A program made the position numbers and the translations under genes. The notes beneath the pieces were generated by a model. The model was given only the letters and a program-made list of their open reading frames with translations. It searched no databases and was not told the DNA's origin. DNA of 64,000 bases from Secundilactobacillus hailunensis (GTDB taxonomy: Bacteria; Bacillota; Bacilli; Lactobacillales; Lactobacillaceae): the NCBI RefSeq assembly GCF_005405185.1, contig NZ_BJDO01000008.1:1-64000 (forward strand), read 5' to 3'. Numbering within the stretch: position 1 is the stretch's first letter; each line of letters starts with the position of its first letter. Positions 1-8,342 of this stretch are shown one piece after another.

Positions 1-77
1 CTTTCCCAAAAGAAGCGCAATTGGAGGCTTGTTTACCGTGGAATTATGAACCTGATCAGCAATTAGTAACTGAATGA
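1..77 (+). CDS. C-terminal tail of an unidentified protein (partial)
   Basis: An open frame enters from the left edge in frame 3 and stops with TGA at 75-77, leaving about 24 residues ending PDQQLVTE. A strong T-tailed hairpin follows within 5 bases, which supports this as the true 3' end of a plus-strand gene. The fragment is too short to name a family; the acidic, aromatic tail gives no recognisable motif. Confidence 0.45.
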   Translation, partial: FPKEAQLEACLPWNYEPDQQLVTE

Positions 78-80
78 AAT

Positions 81-122
81 ACAAAAACGGACTAACTCAA
101 ATATGAGGAAGTCCGTTTTGTG
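81..122 (+). terminator. Rho-independent terminator after the partial left-edge gene
   Basis: AAAACGGACT and AGTCCGTTTT form a perfect arm pair around an A/T-rich loop, followed by TTTTGTG. It begins a few bases after the TGA at 77. Confidence 0.8.
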
Positions 123-183
123 TTTCAATACGTCCGGTTATAGTGTGCTTACGAATATTCAATACTAATTTAAGTAATCAAAA

Positions 184-229
184 AGGACTTGCGTAGTATT
201 CAAAATACCGTGCAAGCCCTCTTTTTAAC
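184..229 (-). terminator. Terminator of the DUF454-like gene
   Basis: Read on the minus strand, a hairpin with arms around GGGCTTGC and GCAAGTCC (with an inner GTATT/AATAC extension) is followed by CTTTTTG. It lies directly after the minus-strand stop at 233. Confidence 0.75.
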
Positions 230-232
230 CAT

Positions 233-463
233 TTAGCCAACCAACCATTTCGCTAGGGTTGGCTGATGCTTTCTTAACCATTCTGCAAGTCGCGTTTTGC
301 TCAGCCAGCGATGAAAGGCTGGTGAGATCTTTTTAAGGCTATAAATCATCAATATCAAAAATGGAATTCCAGGGATGATCGGTAGCACGAAGCCAATAAT
401 GGAGCCAATTAGCCCGGTGACCATTAACATTGACCAGAGTAGTTTTGTAAAAATTAATTGCAT
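233..463 (-). CDS. Small DUF454/YbaN-like membrane protein
   Basis: A 76-residue protein with two hydrophobic segments separated by the turn PIIPGIP, followed by a basic amphipathic tail (SPAFHRWLSKTRL). This pattern (G-x-VLP-x-x-P-x-x-PFL then S-P-x-x-HRWL) matches the DUF454/YbaN family of small inner-membrane proteins, whose role is unknown. The start is the ATG at 463 because AGAGGG lies 9-10 bases upstream; an in-frame ATG 18 codons earlier has no ribosome binding site and would add a lysine-rich extension. It is a single gene with its own terminator. The family call rests on motif resemblance only. Confidence 0.65.
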   Translation of the reverse strand: MQLIFTKLLWSMLMVTGLIGSIIGFVLPIIPGIPFLILMIYSLKKISPAFHRWLSKTRLAEWLRKHQPTLAKWLVG

Positions 464-554
464 GGTATCATCCCTCTTTGCTTTCTTAACTTTGATTTTA
501 AAATAGTATATCTGCAAATCTAAAAACTGGCAAGAGATACGACGTGGATTTACA

Positions 555-735
555 CAATGTTAACCTTTTTGTTACATTGCTGAAACGCGTGAGCCATGTC
601 AGATGACTGTGCATGAGAAAGCCCCACTCAAATCCCCAAGTTCAAGGACTCGTTAAGTTTACATTGCCGAAACGCGTTCACCACGGCAGATGGCTGTGTG
701 TAAGACAAAGACCACTAAACGCCGTGGTTCACGCT
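555..735. repeat. Two degenerate copies of the long-hairpin intergenic element
   Basis: Two related stretches begin TTACATTGC(T/C)GAAACGCGT (about 567 and 657) and continue with CAGATG(A/G)CTGTG and ATGAGA/GTAAGA. The first also holds AAATCCCCAAGTTCAAGGA, which resembles the apical loop of the intact elements near 63.6 kb. In the second, CCACGGC and GCCGTGG form an inverted repeat that may act as the terminator of the upstream minus-strand gene. The relationship to the intact family is an inference from short matching blocks in the same order. Confidence 0.45.
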
Positions 736-2436
736 CTATGAATTCCACAGCACATCCAACAGCTGTTTTGCACTTTCATTCAAACTGTCTTTACTCTTAT
801 CAGTACCAAGGTGGGTATAGATTTCACCCACATAAGTCCCCTTATCGAAGAAGTGCTTGAATACCTTATCGATAATTGGACGGGTTCGCTTCTCTTCTTG
901 CACTGGTCCGAATGGGTTAGCGAAGAAAGTGGTACTCATACCAACTTCATCAGTCGTCCCTAAAGCAAACCGCTTACCTTCAATGAAGGTTGCCTTGGCA
1001 TCCTCTTCGTTGTCGAATTGGTGGATACCGATATCTTTATCGTAATTATTAGCGTAGATCCACATATCAACGCCATGATGACCGACAACCCGGTTATACG
1101 TATCAGCTGGAATGATAACCCGGGCATTCTTCCGGTCTGGGTTTAAGTACACCCCACGGTCCATGTTATTGAAGGCCACGGCCGAACTTAAATCATCCAG
1201 TCGGACAAAGGCCCCAATTTCAGTTCCTTGCGCGTACAGATCACCATCACCAGTTAGGGTAAAGCTCCCCATATCATCAAAGATCGTTTCCTGGCTCAGA
1301 ATCTTATCATCGGCAATTTCCTGCAACGCTTCCAATGATTCTGACTTTCCGGCACCTGAATCACCGAAGAAGACCACGTTCTTATTCTTACCGTTAGAGA
1401 ACTTGATACGCACCATTGAACCGTGAATTGGCAGCCGATTTTCGTAGATCATGTGCAGATTATGCAACGTCAAGCACATCTTCTTCATATAGCCGAAGTA
1501 AGTCGTCTTGTCGTTGTATGGTACTTCACCAACCCAGATATCGTTTTCTTCATCGTGGTGGTAGTGGCAGACATCGCCTTCAGTTTTTGGCAGGCCAAAC
1601 AGTAAAATTTCATCTGGCTTGTGACCAGCAACGTCTTTTTCACTGGCAACTTCAAATAAGTTAGCCAATGAAATCCCACTAACAAAGTAATCACGCTGGA
1701 AATAAATATAAGCTAAACTTTCACCAATTTTGGCTGGGAAGCAATACCATTCATCACGCGCCCCATGAAACTTAGCAATTGGATTATCAGGTACCGCGGT
1801 GAAGGTCCCTTCACGCTTGTTGGAAGGCGTCTTCATCATCATTGGTGGCCGCAGCGATATCGTGTTCAGAAAACGAATTGGCTTCAAGGCTTCATAACCT
1901 TCTGGAATCGGCCAGTCAACAGACTGTGTCAGGATACATGCAGAAGTCCCAGCACTCACCTGACGATAAGTTTTATTAGGAGATCCCTGTAATTTTTCTT
2001 CAACAGTCCGGTAAGCTTCGATCACAACATCGTTGAACTTATTATCCATTTGCATGAAGTTCTTAGCAGTTGCTGCACTACCATGCTGGTTAACGACACC
2101 AATTCTCAAGTATGATCGATAATATGAATATAAGTCCTCAATACTGAATAGAATTTCTTCACGCTTATACGTATCAAAAGCATCAGGCCGATCAAGCAGC
2201 ACCGCCTTCAATGTATTGATATACGTTTTAGGATCAGCATCTTCAAAGTCACTGCGGTTACTTTCGGATGTATGTCGCCGATCCTCTAGGAACAGGCGAA
2301 CAACTTCTTCTGCTTCCTTACTGTTAATTAAAGTAAAGATATCAGTAACATACTTGCTCGTGTAATTAATTACCGCAACTTCTCGATCTGGATTCATATA
2401 TAACGCAGATGTTTCAACTTTTTCTGATTCAGTCAT
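736..2436 (-). CDS. PEPCK/HPr-kinase-like P-loop protein, function unassigned
   Basis: A 566-residue soluble protein. Near residues 358-365 is a Walker A loop, GDSGAGKSES, preceded by the hydrophobic strand NVVFF and followed about 25 residues later by the acidic motif FDDMG (about 387-390). This G-x-S-G-x-GKS plus DD arrangement resembles the nucleotide-binding fold shared by phosphoenolpyruvate carboxykinases and HPr kinases, and proteins of this size in lactobacilli are often labelled PEP carboxykinase. I cannot see the canonical ATP-PEPCK motifs, so substrate and reaction remain open. The start is the ATG at 2436, with AAGGAG 10 bases upstream; an earlier in-frame ATG lacks a binding site. 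It appears monocistronic, with a candidate promoter at 2485-2513. Confidence 0.6.
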   Translation of the reverse strand: MTESEKVETSALYMNPDREVAVINYTSKYVTDIFTLINSKEAEEVVRLFLEDRRHTSESNRSDFEDADPKTYINTLKAVLLDRPDAFDTYKREEILFSIEDLYSYYRSYLRIGVVNQHGSAATAKNFMQMDNKFNDVVIEAYRTVEEKLQGSPNKTYRQVSAGTSACILTQSVDWPIPEGYEALKPIRFLNTISLRPPMMMKTPSNKREGTFTAVPDNPIAKFHGARDEWYCFPAKIGESLAYIYFQRDYFVSGISLANLFEVASEKDVAGHKPDEILLFGLPKTEGDVCHYHHDEENDIWVGEVPYNDKTTYFGYMKKMCLTLHNLHMIYENRLPIHGSMVRIKFSNGKNKNVVFFGDSGAGKSESLEALQEIADDKILSQETIFDDMGSFTLTGDGDLYAQGTEIGAFVRLDDLSSAVAFNNMDRGVYLNPDRKNARVIIPADTYNRVVGHHGVDMWIYANNYDKDIGIHQFDNEEDAKATFIEGKRFALGTTDEVGMSTTFFANPFGPVQEEKRTRPIIDKVFKHFFDKGTYVGEIYTHLGTDKSKDSLNESAKQLLDVLWNS

Positions 2437-2484
2437 GTAGGTAATTCTCCTTCCAATCCAATGCAACTAATTTGCCATGGGTCT

Positions 2485-2513
2485 ATTGTAGCGTAAAAAG
2501 ACCCGAACGGAAA
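2485..2513 (-). promoter_or_regulatory. Candidate promoter of the PEPCK-like gene
   Basis: On the minus strand TTTCCG and TACAAT are separated by 17 bases, about 50 bases before the start codon. The -10 is good; the -35 is weak. Confidence 0.4.
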
Positions 2514-2643
2514 CAGAAAAATGAGAATTTAATAAAAGAGTCAAAATACCGTACGAATAGGCTTCCATTGCTTTTTAATATTTTAAAAATGAGAGAATTT
2601 TTTGAAATATTTAGAATTGAGTTTACCCCGTATCGGTTAAAGT

Positions 2644-4029
2644 TTAATCGTGATCAAGCCTTGCTTTCTTTTCCTTTAAACTTAGTGCTAAAATCAGCCC
2701 AATAATTTCAAGGATAAAGAAAGTGATGAACACAATGTGAAAATTACCTAAGGTCGCCGTGGCCACACCACCCAATGATAGCAGGATGGTCGCTACAGCA
2801 ACCCCCGTTGAACCGAGCAACTGACGCATCGTGGTAATGACCGCCGTTCCGTGAGAAATCTTCTCCTTAGGCAGCGCATCCGCTCCCAAAGTCGTCGCAG
2901 GCATCATCACAAAAGCATTGCCGCCTTCGATTAACATGGCAATCGGCATCATGGCCCACAGTGAGAATTTAGCAGGAATCAAAGCTAAGATGCCCCAGCC
3001 AATCAGAATCATCGTCATTCCGATCAGCAGAACCTTCTTAAAACCAATTTTATCAGCTAATTTACCCGTTAATGGATTTAAAATACTCAGGAAAACGGCA
3101 CCGGGAACTAACGCCATCCCAGAAATAAAGGGACTAACACCCAAAATAATTTGATAGTACAGTGGGAAAACAATCGTCACCACGATCAAAGCGATGTATG
3201 ACAATCCGGTTAACCAAACAGAAGCGTTGAATTGACCGACCGCAAAGACCCGTAGATCGAGTAACGGTTCTGGCAAATGTAATTGGCGATAAGCGAAGAA
3301 TAATAGCAAAAGAATACTAATGACTAAGATTGTTGTCGCAATTCCCCAGTTAACGCCTGATTGACCAACCAGATTGACCACGTACAAAACGCCAATAAAG
3401 CCAACTAGACTGATCACTGACAGCCAGTCAAGGTGTGAAGGTTCTTTTGGCATGACGTCAACAATCGCCCATAACGAAACCACGATCACGCAAGAAATGA
3501 CGATCATGAAGACAACGAATAAACCTTGCCAGCTCGTAAAGCGCAGCACGATCCCCGAAATAATGGGACCCACTGCTAAGGCTGACCCCATGACTAGTCC
3601 TGCTAGACCCATTGCACCACCGCGACTTTCACGCGGTGTAATGGTCAGCAATACCGTTTGATACGATGGAAACAAAATGCCGACACCGATTGCTTCCAGC
3701 GCCCGCCCTAACAGGACTAACGGAAAGTTTGGCGCCAAAATAATTAACAGTGTCCCCACGTCAAACATAATGAGTACGGATAAAAATAAGGACTTAAACC
3801 CAACATTGCTTAACAGCCAAGGACTCACCGGCATCATAATACACATAATTAACATGAACCCCGTTGTTAGCCATTGAACCGTTGAAGCCGAAATTGAAAA
3901 ATACCGCATCAGCGTTGGGTAGGCAGTTGACACTGCTGATTGACTGATGGACATTGTAAACGTCCCCAGCAAAAGCGTCGTTACGAACCATAGACGTGAG
4001 CGGCCAGATAGAGTAGTTGTTTGACTCAT
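2644..4029 (-). CDS. MFS multidrug exporter, DHA2 (EmrB/LmrB-like)
   Basis: A 461-residue polytopic membrane protein with about 12-14 hydrophobic segments. The N-terminal half carries the drug:H+ antiporter pattern of the DHA2 family: SAVSTAYPTLMRYFSIS then TVQWLTTGFML in the first two helices, and LGRALEAIGVGILFP plus a motif-C-like GLVMGSALAVGPIISG in helix 5. These proteins export amphipathic compounds using the proton gradient. The start is the ATG at 4029, with AGGGGG about 9 bases upstream; upstream in-frame codons would add a hydrophobic extension without a binding site. A second member of the same family lies at 24958-26430. No regulator or partner protein is adjacent, so the substrate cannot be guessed. 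Confidence 0.85.
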   Translation of the reverse strand: MSQTTTLSGRSRLWFVTTLLLGTFTMSISQSAVSTAYPTLMRYFSISASTVQWLTTGFMLIMCIMMPVSPWLLSNVGFKSLFLSVLIMFDVGTLLIILAPNFPLVLLGRALEAIGVGILFPSYQTVLLTITPRESRGGAMGLAGLVMGSALAVGPIISGIVLRFTSWQGLFVVFMIVISCVIVVSLWAIVDVMPKEPSHLDWLSVISLVGFIGVLYVVNLVGQSGVNWGIATTILVISILLLLFFAYRQLHLPEPLLDLRVFAVGQFNASVWLTGLSYIALIVVTIVFPLYYQIILGVSPFISGMALVPGAVFLSILNPLTGKLADKIGFKKVLLIGMTMILIGWGILALIPAKFSLWAMMPIAMLIEGGNAFVMMPATTLGADALPKEKISHGTAVITTMRQLLGSTGVAVATILLSLGGVATATLGNFHIVFITFFILEIIGLILALSLKEKKARLDHD

Positions 4030-4054
4030 CTTCAAATTCCCCCTTACTATCACA

Positions 4055-4083
4055 ATCATAATCGTAAATAAAATTAAAATCAA
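4055..4083 (-). promoter_or_regulatory. Promoter of the MFS exporter at 2644
   Basis: TTGATT and TATGAT are separated by exactly 17 bases on the minus strand, 26 bases before the start codon. Confidence 0.55.
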
Positions 4084-4172
4084 TTGTGCAAAACGGAGAT
4101 TAGGCGGTAGCATAGATTAAAAATCTGATTTCGTTTACTTTTAAGTCATGTTCACCTAACTGTATGGCAAAT

Positions 4173-4200
4173 AAAAAACACGGCCAACTTGACCGTGTTA
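4173..4200 (-). terminator. Terminator after the 56-residue ORF
   Basis: Minus-strand AACACGG and CCGTGTT flank a 9-base loop and are followed by TTTTTTAT; it begins right after the stop of the small gene at 4205. Confidence 0.8.
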
Positions 4201-4204
4201 AAAC

Positions 4205-4375
4205 TTAGCTCAGACTACTAATTGTACCGTCATCAATCGCTTTTTTGATTTTTTTGGCTTCATCCAACCGCGACTCCGTAATGTACTTCATCGTCACATC
4301 TTTATCTGATTCAGCCTGATTAAATTGCTCAGTTAAGAATTCTATTTGATCCTTTAAATATGAAATTAAGTCCAT
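4205..4375 (-). CDS. Small charged helical protein, 56 residues
   Basis: An ATG at 4375 opens a 56-codon frame (MDLISYLKDQIEFLTEQF..., ending DDGTISSLS) that stops with TAA immediately before a strong terminator. The protein is rich in K, E and D with leucines spaced for one or two amphipathic helices and no membrane segment. It lies 50 bases downstream of the zinc peptidase on the same strand, without a terminator between them, so co-transcription is likely. No family was recognised. The binding site (GGTGG-like) is only moderate, but position and terminator support a real gene. Confidence 0.6.
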   Translation of the reverse strand: MDLISYLKDQIEFLTEQFNQAESDKDVTMKYITESRLDEAKKIKKAIDDGTISSLS

Positions 4376-4424
4376 CTTTTCCACCAGCCTTTTCGTCTTC
4401 CCTATTATTATAAGTCAATCTTGC

Positions 4425-5132
4425 TTAATTGTCGTCACGATTTCCTCCGAAGAGAATGATTAGTCGCAACAGTTGTAAAAATGTCGCTAAAGCAGCCGCT
4501 ACATAAGTCAGTGCAGCCGCTGTTAACACCCGTCTAACCATCGGCACTTCATCCGCGGATAACAGGCCACCGTCACTTAAAATACGCAGTGCTCGATGAG
4601 AGGCGTTAAACTCCACCGGCAACGTCACTAGCTGAAACAACAGTGCCAGTGAAAACAACAGGATACCAAGATGAATCAACGTCTGATTCATCCCCATTAA
4701 TACCCCAACTAAAATCAGCGGAAAGGAAACCGTCGACCCGAGATTAGCGATCGGTACAATGGCCGTCCGTAATCTCATCGGCCAATAATTAGTGGCGTCT
4801 TGCACCGCGTGACCGCATTCATGAGCTGCTACCCCAACGGCGGCAACCGATGACGAATTGGCGGTCGATTCCGACAAATTCAGTGTCTTATTACCACCAT
4901 TATAATTATCAGTCAGGTCTCCAGCAATTGGGTGAACAGTCACGTCATTAATACCGGACTGCTGTAAAATATATTCCGCCGCGCTGGTTCCGGTGACGCC
5001 GCTTTGCGCGCGGTACCGATCATATTTAGCATAAGTCGACTTAACGTAGCCAGAAGCGGCCATTGACAGTAAAAGTCCAGCAATGACCAAGATGTACGTT
5101 GGATCAAAGAAGGCAAATATTGGTGATGTCAT
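4425..5132 (-). CDS. Membrane zinc metallopeptidase, YugP type
   Basis: A 235-residue membrane protein with an N-terminal helix, the zinc-protease motif HECGHAVQ (the HExGH form typical of the YugP/DUF prediction PF04298 group) near residue 105, and several C-terminal hydrophobic segments. The two histidines and glutamate would bind zinc and activate water; the natural substrate in these bacteria is not established. The start is the ATG at 5132 because AGGGGG lies 7-8 bases upstream; an earlier start would add 22 residues lacking a binding site. A 56-codon gene follows and may share the transcript. The divergent map gene lies beyond a repeat-filled 530 bp gap. Confidence 0.85.
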   Translation of the reverse strand: MTSPIFAFFDPTYILVIAGLLLSMAASGYVKSTYAKYDRYRAQSGVTGTSAAEYILQQSGINDVTVHPIAGDLTDNYNGGNKTLNLSESTANSSSVAAVGVAAHECGHAVQDATNYWPMRLRTAIVPIANLGSTVSFPLILVGVLMGMNQTLIHLGILLFSLALLFQLVTLPVEFNASHRALRILSDGGLLSADEVPMVRRVLTAAALTYVAAALATFLQLLRLIILFGGNRDDN

Positions 5133-5288
5133 TGAACTCCCCCTATCTATTGAGCAAGCTGTTAGAAATATTGTTTTAGTCTTATCGTTGCAGAACATTG
5201 TAGCAAGTTATTTGGGTGGGGACAATCTATTTAAGGAATGTTTAAGGATTGGGGGCTTCAATTTGTCACATGATCAATTTTACATCTC

Positions 5289-5462
5289 CTAAGCGGGGTT
5301 AAGCGGACTGGCCGTTATATGTAAGGTGAGATAACAATCTAAGCCCAGACCGGAATCCTGCTTTTCGCCTCCATTGCCTAATCAGGTTCAAGCGGGCTGG
5401 GAGTTATGTGTAAGGGTGGATGGCAATCTAAAATCAAGCCCGAACCACGCTTTTTCGTTTAC
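5289..5462. repeat. Two half copies of the long-hairpin element in tandem
   Basis: Two units each begin like the intact element (reverse orientation: GGTTCAAGCGGGCTGGGAGT or GGTTAAGCGGACTGG, then GTAAGG) but lose the complementary 3' half. They run directly into the intact copy at 5463-5590, giving a three-unit array with only the last unit able to fold completely. Confidence 0.65.
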
Positions 5463-5590
5463 ATAGCCTAATCGGGTTCAAGCGGGCTGGGAGTTGCATG
5501 TAAGGTAGGACAACAATATAAAACCAGACCCGGGTTTTACATTGTTGTCCTACCTTACACTCCACTCCCAAAACGCCCGCTTTCACACCT
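5463..5590 (-). repeat. Intact long-hairpin element (copy D) upstream of map
   Basis: Inner stem: 5500-5517 is perfectly complementary over 18 bases to 5541-5558 (GTAAGGTAGGACAACAAT and its complement). Outer stem: AGCGGGC (5481-5487) with GCCCGCT (5575-5581), and TGGGAGT (5488-5494) with ACTCCCA (5564-5570). Flanks TAGCCTAATCGGGTTCAAGC and GCTTTCACACCTT match the other copies. Relative to the 39.9 and 63.6 kb copies it is inverted, and its AAGGTGTGAAAG end points toward map. Confidence 0.8.
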
Positions 5591-5666
5591 TTGCTTTCAC
5601 ACCTTCGCATTTTGGTGTACCATTAACATTGTTGAAATAATATAAAGCATAAAGGAGCAGAAATTC

Positions 5667-6458
5667 TTGATTACTTTAAAATCAAAACGTGAAATTGATA
5701 TGATGCGTAAATCCGGTGCCGTTTTGGCTGGTGTTCACTTGGGTCTACGTAACATTATCAAGCCCGGTATTTCTAGCTGGGATATCGAAAAATTTGCTAA
5801 TGCCTACATTGAAGAACACCACGCCAAGGCCGAAGAAAAAGGCTTTGAAGGCTACAAATACGCCACCTGCGTCAGCGTTAACGATGAAGTTGCTCACGCC
5901 ATTCCCCGTAAGAACCTCCTACTTAAGAACGGTGACATTGTTGCCGTTGACATGGTGGTTAACTTGGATGGCTTCATGAGTGATTCTTGCTGGACCTACG
6001 CTGTCGGTACTATCAGCAAGGAAAAGCAGCATTTAATGGACGTTACCAAGAAGGCTTTATACCTTGGTATCGACCAAGCCGTTGTGGGTAACCGGATCGG
6101 TGATATTGGTTACGCCATTCAACACTACGTTGAAGATGAAAACCACATGGGCGATGTTCGTGAACTGATTGGCCATGGTATTGGACCGACCATGCACGAA
6201 GAACCAAACGTCCCTCACTACGGTGAACCAGGCAAGGGCCTGCGTTTACGTGCAGGTATGACCATTACCATCGAACCAATGGTCAACCTTGGTACTTGGG
6301 AGATTGCTTCCAAGACGGTTCCTGGCGATACTTGGGAATACTACGTTTCAGCTGATGGTACCCCTTCAGCTCAATACGAACATACCTTAGTCATCACCAA
6401 TGATGGTCCCAAGCTGTTAACGTCTCAAGACCCAGACTTGGATGCTAAGTATCTTTAA
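5667..6458 (+). CDS. map: Methionine aminopeptidase, type I
   Basis: A 263-residue enzyme that removes the N-terminal methionine from nascent proteins in the cytosol. The metal-binding and catalytic blocks are in order: CVSVNDEVAHAIP (His), VAVDMVV and SDSCWTYAVG (Asp pair), IGHGIGPTMHEEP (His) and ITIEPMV (Glu), followed by the final glutamate in QYEHTLVI. The length is close to the family norm of 250-265. The start is TTG at 5667, with AAAGGAG nine bases upstream; there is no better codon nearby. Codon use is strongly biased, as expected for an abundant protein. The gene is monocistronic and ends in a strong terminator. Confidence 0.95.
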   Translation: MITLKSKREIDMMRKSGAVLAGVHLGLRNIIKPGISSWDIEKFANAYIEEHHAKAEEKGFEGYKYATCVSVNDEVAHAIPRKNLLLKNGDIVAVDMVVNLDGFMSDSCWTYAVGTISKEKQHLMDVTKKALYLGIDQAVVGNRIGDIGYAIQHYVEDENHMGDVRELIGHGIGPTMHEEPNVPHYGEPGKGLRLRAGMTITIEPMVNLGTWEIASKTVPGDTWEYYVSADGTPSAQYEHTLVITNDGPKLLTSQDPDLDAKYL

Positions 6459-6470
6459 TATTAAATAATA

Positions 6471-6510
6471 AACGTCTCGCAGTCGAAGCCAGACTTGCGA
6501 GACGTTTTTT
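6471..6510 (+). terminator. Terminator of map
   Basis: AACGTCTCGCA and TTGCGAGACGTT pair across a short loop and are followed by TTTT. Confidence 0.9.
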
Positions 6511-6550
6511 GGTATGCTTAGGATATGAAATTCACACAGGAGGAACTATT

Positions 6551-7276
6551 ATGTCACTAACTAATCAGACACCAGAATCACAGGTCCAAGGTCTTTTTAA
6601 ACGAATCGCCGGTAATTATGATCAAATGAATAATCTAATTTCATTAGGCACCCACAAGCACTGGCGCAAAGTTGCCATGAATAAGCTGGCGATCAAGCCC
6701 GGCAGCTTTGTGCTTGATCTGTGCTGCGGAACTGGGGATTGGACCATTGCGTTAGCCAAAGCAGTTGGCCCATCCGGTCAAATCATCGGGTTAGATTTCA
6801 GTGCGGAGATGCTTGCAGTCGCTAAAAAGAAAGTCGCCGCAGCCGGTTTAAACGACCGTGTGACTTTAGTTCAGGGCGATGCCATGGCATTGCCTTACAG
6901 TGATGATCATTTTGATGTGGTCACCATCGGCTTTGGCTTACGCAACGTACCTGACGCCAACCAAGTGCTACGTGAAATGCACCGGGTCGTTTGTCCAGGA
7001 GGTCAAGTAGCCTCACTGGAAACGTCACAGCCGACCCAACCAATCGTCAAAATGGGCTGGAAAGTTTACTTCAAGCTGATCCCAATGATGGCCAAAATCG
7101 CCGTTCACGACTATCGCGACTATGCTTACCTGCAACGTACAGCAGCGGAATTTGTGAACGCTAAGCAATTAGCTCAAATGTATGATAACGCTGGCTTCAC
7201 TCACATTAACTATCAAACCTTTGACATGGGCGCAGCAGCTGTACACTTGGCTCGTAAAGCATACACTGAAAATTAA
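6551..7276 (+). CDS. menG: Demethylmenaquinone methyltransferase
   Basis: A 241-residue SAM-dependent methyltransferase of the UbiE/MenG family. The SAM-binding motif VLDLCCGTGDWTIALA lies near residues 56-71, followed by GLDFSAEMLAVA, and the UbiE signature ...FDVVTIGFGLRNVPD and L-E-T-S-Q-P are present. It catalyses the last step of menaquinone synthesis. The start is the ATG at 6551, 10 bases after AGGAGG; an upstream in-frame start overlaps the map terminator. Menaquinone would let the cell run a respiratory chain if heme is supplied; no other men genes are visible in this window. Confidence 0.92.
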   Translation: MSLTNQTPESQVQGLFKRIAGNYDQMNNLISLGTHKHWRKVAMNKLAIKPGSFVLDLCCGTGDWTIALAKAVGPSGQIIGLDFSAEMLAVAKKKVAAAGLNDRVTLVQGDAMALPYSDDHFDVVTIGFGLRNVPDANQVLREMHRVVCPGGQVASLETSQPTQPIVKMGWKVYFKLIPMMAKIAVHDYRDYAYLQRTAAEFVNAKQLAQMYDNAGFTHINYQTFDMGAAAVHLARKAYTEN

Positions 7277-7289
7277 TTACAGCTCAATC

Positions 7290-7922
7290 TTATTTAGCTA
7301 ACCAGCCATGGGTTGCCAGATTCATTTCCCGTTTACGCATACCAGAAACGTATGGATTACCTGCCACGTAATAGCGGTAAGGCGCATTAGTTTGACCGCC
7401 GCGTTTACTGACACCAATTCGCGCAGATGACTGAATTTGGGCTGGCACACGCTGATCCTGTAAATCAATTTTAAACGGACTGTCAGTGATCATCACGTTA
7501 TTCCAGCGCAGGTCATTAACGCCAAACGCTTGCATTAATTTACCGGGACCGTTAGTCAGTTCTGAACCAGCTTTCGGACGATTAGCCTGCATGATGTCTA
7601 AGCCAGCTTTGGGTTCAACACCCCGGATCAAGATTCCTTGCGGTTCGCCCTGATTTTGCGTTGCAATGTCAAACGCGTAGTACCCGCGGGACGTATAAAT
7701 ATAAACGTTTCCCGGAGCCCCGTACAAGGCGTCATTCGCCTTAGTCCGCCGACCTTGATAGGCATGGGCCGCGGAATCAGCTGCACCTAAATAGGCTTCT
7801 GCTTCCACGATGTAGCCACTGACCAAACCTTTGGGTGACTCATAACGCAATAATTTACCCAATAGATCACGGGTGATGTCGACCGTCGCACGGCCACTAA
7901 AAAAAGCTGCCATAGTTGTCAT
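7290..7922 (-). CDS. mpg: 3-methyladenine DNA glycosylase (AAG/MPG family)
   Basis: A 210-residue base-excision enzyme that removes alkylated purines from DNA. Family hallmarks are visible: DITRDLLGKLL, the active-site block YIVEAEAYLGAADSAAHAYQGRRTKAND (the catalytic Glu lies in VEAEAY), YGAPGNVYIYTSRGYYAFDIAT and LTNGPGKLMQAF. The length matches bacterial AAG proteins. I chose the ATG at 7922 because GGAG lies 8-9 bases before it; the ATG seven codons earlier has no binding site. It is convergent with menG, separated by only 13 bases and without an obvious terminator between them. Confidence 0.9.
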   Translation of the reverse strand: MTTMAAFFSGRATVDITRDLLGKLLRYESPKGLVSGYIVEAEAYLGAADSAAHAYQGRRTKANDALYGAPGNVYIYTSRGYYAFDIATQNQGEPQGILIRGVEPKAGLDIMQANRPKAGSELTNGPGKLMQAFGVNDLRWNNVMITDSPFKIDLQDQRVPAQIQSSARIGVSKRGGQTNAPYRYYVAGNPYVSGMRKREMNLATHGWLAK

Positions 7923-7979
7923 AATTTTTGCTCCTAACGTCATTTTGCTATATTGTCATTATAGAAGAGGTGATTAAAA

Positions 7980-8339
7980 ATGGCACTCAAAATTGAACGG
8001 ATTTACACAAAGCCCGCTGATATGGATGGTTACCGCCTCCTAGTGGACCGCTTATGGCCACGGGGAATCTCCAAAGAAAAAGCAGCCCTTGATGAGTGGT
8101 TTAAAACAATTGCCCCATCCAAGGAACTGCGTCAGTGGTTTGGTCATGATCCGGCTAAGTATGACGAGTTTAAAACCCGCTATCAAGCCGAGTTAGATGC
8201 CAACCCTGACCGCAGCCAATTTTTGAACTTGATCAAGTCCCAATTAGCTAAGGGCAATGTTATCATGCTCTATGGCGCTAAGGATGAAACCCATAACCAA
8301 GCTGTGGTATTGAAGGAATATATTGAAAACCAACTATAG
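7980..8339 (+). CDS. DUF488 family protein, YeaO type
   Basis: A 119-residue cytoplasmic protein with the YeaO/DUF488 signature: RIYTKPADMDGYRLLVDRLWPRGISKEKA at the N-terminus, then WFGHDPAKYDEFKTRY and a C-terminal MLYGAKDETHNQAVVLKEYI. The function of the family is unknown. The ATG at 7980 follows GAGGTG at normal spacing. Its promoter must lie in the short gap shared with the divergent mpg gene, and it ends in a bidirectional terminator shared with the convergent beta-PGM-like gene. Confidence 0.85.
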   Translation: MALKIERIYTKPADMDGYRLLVDRLWPRGISKEKAALDEWFKTIAPSKELRQWFGHDPAKYDEFKTRYQAELDANPDRSQFLNLIKSQLAKGNVIMLYGAKDETHNQAVVLKEYIENQL

Positions 8340-8342
8340 ATC

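Noticed and set aside
5289-5590. CRISPR array
   Set aside because: The units are about 90-130 bases, palindromic, and not separated by uniform spacers.
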